A stretch of DNA of 64,000 nucleotides from Wolfiporia cocos (lineage: Eukaryota; Basidiomycota; Agaricomycetes; Polyporales; Phaeolaceae). The first letter of the stretch is position 1. The number at the start of each line of letters is the position of its first letter. Under the pieces are notes generated by a model. That model was not told the origin of the DNA, ran no database searches, and saw nothing but the letters and a program-made list of their open reading frames with translations. A program made the position numbers and the translations under genes. The stretch is from positions 2,356,001 through 2,420,000 of the forward strand of contig JACCLO010000005.1 of the NCBI GenBank assembly GCA_029448655.1. Direction: 5' to 3'. This document shows, one piece after another, positions 1-9,990 of this stretch.

Positions 1-314
1 TGGCTGGCAGTCGCCGGCTTCGATGACCCTTGTAACGTTATCGTGCAGATGTATCACTATTACGGATAAATGACTGCAGTGATTGAATAGAAACGTGTTC
101 CACGCAGAGAGGGAATTTGGGGGGAGATGCTTCACACTCGCACGAATGCGCCACTGCGGTTCACATGGCCGCACACCGGCAGCCAGCTGCACGCTCGCCT
201 CTGGTCCGGTGTCCGGTGTTAGGCTCCGAAGATACGCTCGTCGTGTCTTTACCGCAGGGAAGTATCCTCGTGCAACAGAGGACGGCGCAGCTAGTAAGAC
301 CACGAACCTCAGAA

Positions 315-1802
315 ATGCCACACAAGCCCATCCAAACGGCGGTGCTCGGAGTAGGTCTCGGGGGGTTAGCATTCCACATTCCATTTGTTCTTGCGCTCCC
401 GCAACACTTCACGCTCCGCGCCGTGTGGGAGCGCAACCCCGCCGGTGCTGGCGGGAAGCTGGCCGCACGCTTTGGCGCAGAGGCGGCGGCGGGCGTCACA
501 ATCTGCACAACGTACGAAGATATCCTCAGTGATGACGAGATCGAGCTCGTCGTGATCAGCACGCCGAGCGCGACGCACTACGAGTACGCACGGAGGGCGC
601 TGGCCGCGGGCAAGCACGGTGCGTATGCTGGGCAGCGGGCGCGTGCGTGCTGACAGCGTGTTCACGTTCATCATGGCTGTCCTCGGTGCCTGCGGGGGAT
701 CAGGTACGCGCGACTGTCTACCGCGAGCTTCGCTGCGTTGATGACCCCTGATCACTGCCGCCGTTGCCCCTGCGTGCAGTCCTCGTGGACAAGCCGGTGA
801 CCGCGACGGCGGCAGAGGCGCGCGCGCTGGGTGCGCTCGCCCGCGATCAGCAGCGCGTGCTGTACCCGTACCAGAATTGCCGCCTCAACGCGGACTTCCT
901 TGCGCTGCGCGCGCTACTGGCGCTGCCGCCAAGCGACGCGCGCGGTCTGGGCGCTCTGTATGAGTTTGAGTCGCGGTAAGCGTGCAGTCCGCGAGGAGCA
1001 TGCGGGGCGGACTGATCCCCATGGCATCGGGCGCAGGTACGATCGCTACCGGACGTCGATTAAGGGCACCTGGAAGGACAGCCCCGCCCCCGCGAACGGC
1101 GCCGTGTACGATCTCGGCTCGCACCTTGTCGACCAGGCGCTCGTCCTCTTCGGTCGGCCTGCCAGGGTCACCGCCTTCATCGACAACGTGCGTGGCATTG
1201 GCAGCGACCAAGTCGACGACTGCGTGAGTCTCCCCGCAGTGAACCAAACTCGCCCTCACCGTCTAGACAGTTCACGATCTACCTGCACTACCCGCCCCGC
1301 CCGAGTACGGGGGATGGTCCTCATCCGACATCATTCACGGTCATTCTACGCTCGCATATCCTCTCCGTGCGTGCGCCGCAGCTGCGCTACGTCGTCCGCG
1401 GGACTGCGGGCACGTACACCAAATTCGGCATCGACGTGCAGGAAGCACAGCTTAAAGCCATGCCGACGCCCGCTGAGATCACGACCTCGCCAACGTACGG
1501 GCAAGAGCCCGCAGAGCTTTACGGCTCACTTGAGAACCTCTCCCCGAGTGGGGAGGTCATCAAATCCACGTATGCCGTCTCGCGCCGCACTTGACAGACT
1601 AGCGCTTACAATACACCCCAGCTGGCCCACGACGGCGAAGGGCAACTACGCGGCGATCTATGAGGACCTCGCGCACGCCGTCCGCGAAGGTAGAGCGCAG
1701 GCAATCAGGTGGGAGGAGTCGACCGAGGTGATAGAGATTATCGAGCTCGCGTACCAGAGTGCCCGCGAGGGGCGCACGTTCACAGTCCCGCCGCGGGCAT
1801 GA
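315..1802 (+). CDS. Gfo/Idh/MocA-family NAD(P)-dependent oxidoreductase
   Basis: Five predicted exons (315-618, 780-975, 1037-1223, 1271-1569, 1622-1802) give a 388-residue protein. The N-terminal Rossmann fold begins AVLGVGLGG, a GxGxxG nucleotide-binding loop. Splicing intron 1 recreates GKHVLVDKP, the family's EKP-type motif carrying the conserved lysine, and intron 2 joins to YDRYR, typical of the second (substrate) domain, followed by DLGSHLVDQ. The usual family length is 330-390 residues, so it looks complete. Members oxidise or reduce sugars, inositols and related alcohols, or biliverdin; the substrate cannot be told here. No secretion signal is seen, so a cytosolic enzyme is inferred. 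Start chosen at MPHKPIQ because the Rossmann strand follows directly; an upstream ATG in the same frame (117) would add unsupported sequence. The family call is sure; exon 4/5 borders are inferred. Confidence 0.9.
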
Positions 1803-2078
1803 GGCTCGCGGAGCACAGTGCGAGACAGCGGCAGGGATGCCGGCCCCATGGGGAGCATGCGAGGCTCGCGTGCGCATACGCTGTCACTGCCGTAGACGTG
1901 ATGTGCAATTCTATGATGCGCGGTATCAGAATATGTTGTATCGCGCTGTCAAACACGCGTAGCCGATCTAGGGGCATGCAGGGTCGGGCTTAATTGACGT
2001 GCACCCTCGAGTTCTCGCAAGCGAAAGCCGCGATAGGTAGGAGGGCACCAAAGCAGCCCGGGTGTCGGTGTCGGTTTG

Positions 2079-3572
2079 TCAGCGACGTTTATATTCACAT
2101 GGTTTGAGTATCGCGCCCCGCGCAAGCAGCTTTTCCCATTCCTTCTCGCCCTTTGCCTTCCTCGCGACCTTGACGAGGTCAAACAGCGTGAAGTGTGTAT
2201 TGCGGTCGTCCTGCCAAATGTCAGACAGCCTCGCATTAGCTATGAATGCGCAGCGTGCCTAAGAGCGGGCGCACGGACCTTGGACTTGAGCCGGAAGCCG
2301 AACGCGCTCACGAGCGACACGAAGTCGCTGATATCCGTGAACCGGCTCGCGACTTCCGCAATTTTGAGTTCCCCACTGTCGGTGTAATGCCATATCAGAT
2401 AAGCTTGGCGTCGCGTGCGGGGACACCGACGCACCCAGGCCGCAGCACCCGCCACGCCTCCCGTATGCATTTTGTCCAGTTGGTACCCATCAAACTCAGT
2501 GCACACACAACGACATCCACGACGCCGCCTTCCCCCTCGCCCCCGCTCACGCTGTCTGAGCCAGGCAGCGGTAATCGAGAGCATGTGTCTGCCTCAACAA
2601 TGTAGATGCCATCCGAGACGAGATCGAACGAGAGCACCGTCATACCCCGTGGCACGAGATCGCGGGCGAGTGCTGCGTCTCCGCAGCCCAGATCAGCGAT
2701 CACCGTCTTCGCAGGGTACGAGGACAGCACGTCGATGTAGTGCGATACCGGGTTCGTCGGCCATGAGTGTACTTGATGGCGGAAGCCGGTGTGGTACTGT
2801 AGAGAGCATCAACACCGAGGTCGTGGACGTAAGGCTCGCTGACATACTTCGTCGAACACGGCAGGATTCTCCTTCATCATCTTGTGCGCTTCTGAGCTTT
2901 CAGACTTGTATAGTACTTCATTGATCCATCTGTATCCCGTGAGCAAATATCGGTGCTCTTCACAATATCCACGACGCACCGGAAGCGTGCACCGTCCAAG
3001 CTGTTTTTCAAACCAGCCTGCAGAGCGGTGAGGTTCTGCGCGTCATTCGAGCTCTGTCCCGCATCCGCCTTCTTGCTACCACCAGCCGTGGACGCCGAAG
3101 AATCCACCCGCTCGTTCGATTTCCCTTTCTTTTGCCTCTTCTTCGACTTGCTCGCCCTTGCGTCGCCCTCGCTGGGAGAACTTGAAGCTGCGGCGGGGCC
3201 ATCCGCTTTCTTCCCCTTTTCCGCAGCGTCTGATTTTCCCTTCTCCTTTCCTTTCCCCTTACCCTTGTGCTTTGCACGATCTGCGTCGTTCGCAGGACCA
3301 CGAGGCGCACCTGCGCCGCCGCCTTCGCGCTCCGCGGCACGCTCCTGCTGCCCCTGCTTTTTCTGGGCGTCCTTCCTCTGTCTCTTTGACGGCCGCTGCG
3401 CCGCGTTCCCCGCCTCGAGTTTCTCCATCAGCTTCTCGAAATTGATCGTGGCTGTTTCAACTTTTGCGCCGTCCTCGCCAGATTGTGCGCTCGGCCGCTT
3501 TCGCTTTCGCTGCGGCTGCTCCACGACGGGAGCGGCGGGCACCGTCCACCCAGGTACATCGAATAGAGCCAT
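2079..3572 (-). CDS. RRP8: Ribosomal RNA-processing protein 8 (25S rRNA m1A methyltransferase)
   Basis: Five exons (3572-2980, 2929-2848, 2796-2435, 2375-2279, 2210-2079) encode about 421 residues. Rrp8 is a nucleolar SAM-dependent enzyme that methylates adenine N1 in the large-subunit rRNA and supports early pre-rRNA cleavage. The first ~190 residues are a lysine/serine-rich, basic nucleolar tail. The methyltransferase domain follows, with FRHQVHSWP, the SAM loop ADLGCGDAALA, the VVCALSLMGTNW segment and the family's terminal LKPCEYKRR, which is present exactly at the stop. Every splice was chosen because it restores one of these motifs. Start taken at MALFDVPGW, the usual beginning of fungal Rrp8; an in-frame ATG further upstream (3644) gives a serine-rich stretch without family support. 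It converges tail to tail with the oxidoreductase at 315-1802 (276 bp between stops). Confidence 0.94.
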
Positions 3573-4318
3573 AGTGAGAGATAGAGCAAGTCCAACGTGG
3601 GATGAGGATGAGTTTGAGCACTCGCGAGGGTGGCTGATGCCCAAATGCAGAAGACCGCGGAGGAACGGGCACGTGCATGGGAAGTGATCGCGCCCGTTTT
3701 GGTCAACCGAGCTCGACGGCGGCGCGCGTGCCTGCTTGTGGCGATTTCTCTATGAACCACCCGCACGAGACAGGAATGCTGGAAGGTAAGCTCTTTTCCA
3801 TGATCTGCGCCAAAGATCGAGTTGAGTTCACTTCGGAAGCTGATAACGACCGTGCTCTTGTAGATTGGAAAGCAATAACCATGAATGTCGTTACCTTCCA
3901 AGGTAGAGTAGCACCTTCCTATATCTGAACTGCCAGATTCAATATAAAGTACTCACAGGTCCCATATATCGAATTCTTACCGGATAGCTTTGGTAGCTTC
4001 TAGTTTCTAGTATACCGCTGGGCGCCTAGAATAGCCAAATCCATCGGAGAGTCTAACTTTTATAGCTAAACATATCCGGTAGCTTCTGATAGCTTCCGAT
4101 AGGATGTTGCTTCACTGGAATTTGGCTCCGATGTATGCAACTCATATTCAGAGTCATTCGCGGATACCGCGGGCGCCGCTGCGCATAAAAAGATGTTGCC
4201 AGGCGACAGGTGCTCCTCATCGAGTAGCACTCCAGAGTCCCGCCTGCGCTCTGGGCTTCTACCCAATTCTGCGGTATATTGTTTCCCGGACGACCCGTAT
4301 ACTCTTCACGCTCTGAAA
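3573..4318. other. Intergenic region between divergent genes
   Basis: The divergent promoters of RRP8 and the first P-loop ATPase gene lie here. The stretch 3930-4110 is AT-rich compared with its neighbours and repeats a short tagctt/tagcttc word several times (around 3985-4005 and 4078-4105). No RNA gene or convincing coding exon was seen; a minus-strand open frame across 3428-3901 overlaps the RRP8 start and has no family features. Confidence 0.5.
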
Positions 4319-6426
4319 ATGATGGACGTTGACACTCGCTCGAGGAGCTTGCCGTCGGTCAGTGGAGGTCGACACTATTCCCTTGCCTCTGTGTCTCAAC
4401 AAAGCGTGGCCCGGGATGATTAGCCAATATCAGAGGACGAATGGCCCATAATCACCGATAGTCCATGGCATCCTAAGGCCATAACGACCGCTACGACTCC
4501 CGCGGCGCACAAGCCCACCGTAAGAGCACACGGCCTGACGCGATCTCTCGATCTTACCTTGACACCACAGATCCAACCCGGGTCGGATCGCGCAAAGCTT
4601 GTCACAAGCGTTAATCACGCGTCGGTAAGCAATCTGATGACGCTGACATTGTGGACGCCTGTGTGCTTCATGATCGCTTTGATGCTCCACAGGACGAACT
4701 GAACCTCCTCGGTCATGCGTCGACGTCGACCGATGTCAGCCAGAGCGAGGAGCACGAGTACAAGACAGCCCCGCTTGTTACATGCGACGCATACTTGAAC
4801 CTCCAGCCGACCGTGAGACCATCCCAATACGGAGTTCTAGGCACAGTGTTGTCCATTGAGTGAGTGTGCTCAAAGTGAGTACGCTCCCAGGGTCTGACGT
4901 CACGCGTCACGTCTGGCAGAGACAAGAATTCTCGAAATGTTCCTCAAGATCCCCGACTTTATTTTAATACGGTACTTCATCGATTTCTTCAGCCTACCTT
5001 CATTCTTACGTTAACTATGTAGGATGCGCCACTGTCCGCCATTGTCTGCGGCGTCCAAGGCTCCGGGAAATCGCATACGGTCTCCGTTATGCTCGAGAAT
5101 ATGCTGATCTCGCACTACGCAGATATTGGCAACTCACAAAAGGCCCTCGCAGGGTTGGTCTTGCACTTCGGCGAGGGAGGTCCTAGCTCTCTCCCCAACG
5201 AGACGGCCTGGCTTGGTCGCATGAAGCAGGCAGGTGTCAAGGCCCCGCATGTTCGAGTCTTTGTCTCGAAATCGTCGCTGCAGACTATGAAGCAGGTATA
5301 TGCTCCCCTTGGAGATAGTGCCACGATCGAGCCACTCGTGTTCTCTGAGAAGGAGCTGGATGCGGAGGCCATCTTGTCGATGATGGCGGTCGGATCGTCG
5401 GACGCCGCGCCGCTGTACATGCATACTGTATTGGTCAGTTCTACACTGCGAACTCGTCATGAATCTTGCTTAGATCGCGCGCCATAGTCGATCCTGCGAG
5501 ATCTGGGAGAACGGTTCACCTACTCCGCGTTCAAAAACAAGCTAAGCCAGTGCAACGCCGATTTCAACTCCGCGCAGAAAGCAGGCCTGAAACAGCGTAT
5601 GGCCTTGCTGGAAGAGTTCGTGGACAGCAGTTCGACGGCGGACAAAACCCGCTTTGCCGAAGGCCAGTTGACTATCATCGACATGTCCGATCCGTACGTA
5701 GATCCTGCTGCGGCATGTAGTCTTTTTGAGATCATCACCCGCCTGTTCGTCCGCGCGGATGTGAGGACTGGCAAGGTCCTCGTCGTTGACGAGGCTCACA
5801 AGGTCTGTCCACACCGACATTCGCTTGCAGTATGTAGCCCCGGCTAAACACGACCTTGCAGTATCTCGGGGCGAACAAGGGGAACTCCGGCTTGACGAGG
5901 GCGCTACTATCTCTAATACGTCAGCAACGTCACCTCGCCATGCGCGTCGTGATAAGCACTCAAGGTATGTTTGCCTTATGCAGGCCGGCAATGCAGCTCA
6001 TCGCTGCGATCGATGTTTGACAGAGCCCACGGTGGTCCCACCGGTTCTGCTTGACTTGTGTGGCGTGACGATACTACACCGATTCTCTTCGCCATCTTGG
6101 TTCACCCACCTGATCAAGCATGTCTCTGCAGACATCTCGGAAGAAGCATTTGACAAAGTTGTGCGTCTGAGGGTGTGTTTTCTCTATTCATCGATGACTT
6201 CCAATGTTGATGTCGGATACACCACTAGACCGGGGAAGCCATGGTCTTTGCACCTGCCGGTCTGTGGCTATTGAGTGATGCGCTGTCTCTAGGAGGGTCT
6301 GGCAGTGAGACGATGAGCGTAGATAACAAGCGCGTGATGCAATTCGGCAGGCGATACCTGCTTGTCAAGTCGCGGCAGCGCGTCACTGCAGACGGCGGTG
6401 CCTCGATCCTCGTCGTAAGACCGTAA
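4319..6426 (+). CDS. P-loop ATPase, HerA/FtsK-like fungal family (tandem copy 1)
   Basis: Ten predicted exons (4319-4357, 4424-4519, 4571-4624, 4693-4859, 4920-4971, 5023-5433, 5488-5802, 5862-5964, 6024-6172, 6229-6426) give 527 residues with all phases matching. The Walker A is GVQGSGKSHT, Walker B is VLVVDEAHK, and then come IRQQRHLAMRVVISTQ and EPTVVPP, a layout seen in HerA/FtsK/TraG-type ATPases, where a glutamine-containing strand follows Walker B. Before the P-loop sits DPRLYFNTDAP, shared by copy 2 and, from memory, by many basidiomycete relatives. The molecular job of this family is unknown to me. No signal peptide or membrane span is seen. The first three exons are the least certain: they are open and in phase, but poorly conserved in copy 2, and the first and sixth introns use the weaker donor gtcagt. 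Confidence 0.78.
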
Positions 6427-7151
6427 CGTGCACGAATTCACTAGATGATCGTATGATATTCGCCCTTCGCTTTTTGTGCTAGTTTTGCATTGTAATCCTC
6501 GTTTGGCTGACCTGAATCAAACTCATTTCAGAGAGTGGTGTTGCCGTAACAGGCCCTGGTAGGTGCCAGCTTGAGGATACACAGCTCGGCCAGGGATCGC
6601 CGCGGGACGCAATAGTCGAGTAGGTATTAATTCGGGTGCCTGGGATTCGCAGCGGGATAGCTCGCGCGGACTTGCAACGAGATTGAGATTCGCGGGATCA
6701 GAGTGACGCGACCACGTGTCCGAGGAGCGGCGCTGGGTGTCCGGTCGATCGCTCACGGCAGCGGCGCGCTCCGCGGCCGCGACTCACTTTCGCTGACTCT
6801 ATACTGGCGCGTACAGCGTGCACGATACGGCTTTTCTGGTGGTTGCTGCTATAGCGCCTCCAATGCACTGAGATGCTCAGCGGCCATGCTGTGCGATATG
6901 CGCAGGAGTATGGATGCACCGCCTGCCGCATGTCACGATTTTTTTTCTTGGCGTTAACGGAAAATAAGAAATCACAGGGCCTTATTACGGGATATTCGGC
7001 TCGGCACGCACCGCAGCAGGATAGCACAGCGCCGCAGGCAGCTGTTTTAATACGATCGCAGTAGCGCTGCGGTATATATATGAGAATTTAGTCGAGAACG
7101 TTTTAACCGCGCTCGACTCACCGACGCCACACTTGTCCATACTCGACTACC
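6427..7151. other. Intergenic spacer between the tandem ATPase genes
   Basis: About 0.7 kb without a supported gene. It carries the promoter of copy 2, including a TATA-like run just upstream of the start. No remnant of the upstream copy was recognised in the spacer, so the duplication unit borders are not visible. Confidence 0.5.
7073..7080 (+). promoter_or_regulatory. TATA-like box of ATPase copy 2
   Basis: A perfect tatatata run lies 71 bases upstream of the predicted start codon at 7152, a normal fungal core-promoter distance. It fits the start chosen for copy 2. No matching run was noted upstream of copy 1. Confidence 0.45.
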
Positions 7152-9149
7152 ATGTTCGCTGCATCTCATAACAACAAGGTATGCTTCCCTTAATGTACAG
7201 CAGCAGAGGTGTGAACAAAAGTTTAATCGGAAGGTCCTATCTTCGCCCTCGTCAACTGCTGTGTCTTCAGACTTGCGTGGCCACAGCAGAAAGGTTGGCG
7301 ATGCGGCGAGTATGGTTTCCCTGCAAGTTGAGAAGTATAGTTGACATCCGATTACAATGGCCCAGGAAGAGTACTGGCTTTTGCAGAACATCCCTCTTGA
7401 GTCACGTTCATCAAACGATCACGAGCTTCGTACTGCTCCCGTTTTCACTCGAGAGGCGTATGTTGCGGCAGGAGGAGCCGCCACATTTCCGCAGCGAGGG
7501 TTGCTTGGTTTAGCCCTCGAGACCTTGTGCGCATTTCTTCTGTAGATGCCATTCATACTGATATTGGATGACTGCCTTAGCGACAAGGACGGGAAAAGGC
7601 CAGAAGAGGAGTCCGATGACCCTAGACTGTATATCAATAGTGTGAGTCCGTGACATGTCTTCCGCGGCAGAATATAAAACAGCCCACAGAACGCTCCGTT
7701 CTCCGCTCTGGTATGTGGAGTGCAAGGCTCCGGCAAATCGCACACGGTCTCAGTCATGTTGGAGAACATGCTAATCCCTAACCATTCGCCAATCGGCTCG
7801 AACAATCACACTCTCAGTGGCCTTGTGCTACACTTCGGAGAGGGCGGACCGTACTCGCAGCCGTGCGAGGCCGCATGGCTGGGCATCCGGAAGGAACAGA
7901 AAATTAAGCTGCCCCGCATACAGGTCTACGTGTCGAACTCGTCGTTGAACACAATGAAGGCGGTTTACAACAAGCAGGTTGCCACGCATATCAGCGTGGC
8001 GCCCCTCTTATTCAGTGAGGCCGAGCTGGACGCACAAGCGTTCCTGTCAATGATGGCGATCGGCGCTACCGACCATGTTCCGCTCTACATGCAGACGGTG
8101 CTGGTAAGCTATGCGAATGATCATCTGCCCGGGACATTGGCGCCAGGCGCATCCTGATCACATCAACACTAGTCTATACTGCGCGACCTGGGTGAGAAGT
8201 ACACCTACCAAAAGTTCAAGCAGAACCTAGAGGAAAAGAAGAATAAATTTAACCCGGCACAACTATCTGGCATTGAGCAGCGGATGGCACTGCTCGAGTC
8301 TTTCTTGGACAAGCCTGCCCAGGGAAAGCCGCGAGCAGCGCCTGCCCGATTTGCTCCAGGCCAGCTCACGATCATTGACCTCTCGGACCCATTCATCGAC
8401 CCTGCATCGGCATGCGGTCTCTTCGAGATCATCACGCGACTGTTTGTCCGCGCCCAGCTGAATGTGGGGACCGCCAAGGTGGGCAAGGTCCTCGTAGTCG
8501 ACGAAGCGCACAAGGTGACTGTCATCTCCGCCGACGGGCTGAACTCTGAGCGTAACTCATGCATGGGTGCTGTAGTACCTGTCCGCTGAGAAGACGTCAT
8601 CCGGTCTTACTAAAGAGCTGCTGTCCATAATTCGACAGCAGCGCCATCAGGCGATGCGGGTAATCATTAGCACCCAAGGCCAGTCGACATGACATGCTAG
8701 CGGCTGCGAGACTGACGCGATGTTTGCGTGCGACAGAGCCGACGGTCGTGCCGCCCGTTCTGCTGGAGTTGTGCAGCGTAGCGATACTGCACCGGTTCTC
8801 CTCCCCCGCGTGGTGGGAGCACGTCGCGAAGCACGTCTCCGCAGACGTCGGCTCTAAGGAGGCGTTCGATAAGGTCGTCAACCTGCAGGTACGCATGACA
8901 CTGCGACGAGCGCGTCTGCACGGGTGCTGACATCCCTGCGGCCTCGCTACCGCGCAGACGGGACAGGCCATGCTACTGGCCCCGGCGGGCCTCAGCGCAT
9001 ATCGAGCCTCGACATCAGACAAACTCGACTACTCCGCCAACGCTCGCACGCTACGCCAATTTGGACGCAGATGCGTGCTGATCAAGACACGCCAGCGGGT
9101 CACCAGGGACGGTGGAGCGTCCATTTTGGTCGTGAACACCGAGGGCTGA
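7152..9149 (+). CDS. P-loop ATPase, HerA/FtsK-like fungal family (tandem copy 2)
   Basis: Nine predicted exons (7152-7178, 7271-7309, 7366-7526, 7581-7641, 7690-8103, 8173-8514, 8576-8678, 8737-8888, 8958-9149) give 496 residues. It parallels copy 1 almost segment by segment: DPRLYINS before the P-loop, GVQGSGKSHTVS as Walker A, VLVVDEAHK as Walker B, then IRQQRHQAMRVIISTQ and EPTVVPP. Intron positions match copy 1 from exon 3 of copy 2 onward, and the 103-base exon has the same length in both, so the pair arose by tandem duplication. One intron (8679-8736) begins with GC rather than GT. The first two exons (9 and 13 codons) are weakly supported; a shorter start at 7357 is possible. Cellular role unknown. 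Confidence 0.78.
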
Positions 9150-9990
9150 GGCGGATACTCCGCTCGCGGCGTCGTGACGAGCCATACCCGGCCGGTGCTG
9201 ATCATGTATGCGCAGCAGGGCGTCACGGAGATGTAAGCGATCGATGTGCTATGATATCCCTTCTGCTGTGACTGTCCTGCGTGCCTCATCGCGCGCACTT
9301 GATCTCCCCGGCAAACCGCAAGAAATAATTTCCACGGCCGTGAAACACCCTTACGCACTGGCCATGCGACGTGCCCCACCGAGTCAAGTCATAGATAATG
9401 TTTCACGGGATGATCGGCGTGGCTTTCCGCGCGGAGGCCGTACTGACTTCGAATACACCGCCTCGTGTCTTCTGCGTGCTGGTGATCGTGCGCCACATCA
9501 ACCAAGATCACTCGGCTCGTCCACTCGGCCGATGGTCTATGGGTGCGGCTAGGCTGACTGAGGGGTTGCCTGTTTCCCATTGACACGCCGCAACGGTTTC
9601 TAACCGACGCCAGCGAAGTTCGATCGCCTCCACTCAAAGGGGCCCGTGTTTAAGACCATTCTGTGTCAGAATCACGAACTAACATTGAGACTAGCGTACG
9701 CGTCATGTCGCCCGCCGCGTTCCGCGGACCCAATACTCGAAGACCGCTTACGCACCTCGCAACTTGTCATCCTAGCCTCGTCCAGCCTTCGCGAGTCACA
9801 ACCGCACGAATACATTTCATTGATCTTCGTTCGTAAAGCACATCCATTAATATTGTCACTGTGATAGCGAGATGGGGCGACCAGCTACATAACCAATACA
9901 CACAGTAATTACGCCGTATGACAGATACGAGACAGCTACGTAGCATGCATGATGCGTAGGCGACAAAGCAATACAGCACTGACGGATCCC
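9150..9990. other. Intergenic, convergent gene ends
   Basis: Lies between the end of ATPase copy 2 and the end of the JmjC gene. No coding segment with conserved features, RNA gene or repeat was recognised. Short open frames occur on both strands but none has motifs or plausible splice partners. Confidence 0.5.

Noticed and set aside
3428..3901. 157-codon minus-strand frame upstream of RRP8
   Set aside because: It overlaps the RRP8 first exon in another frame and has no recognisable feature; probably promoter sequence read by chance.
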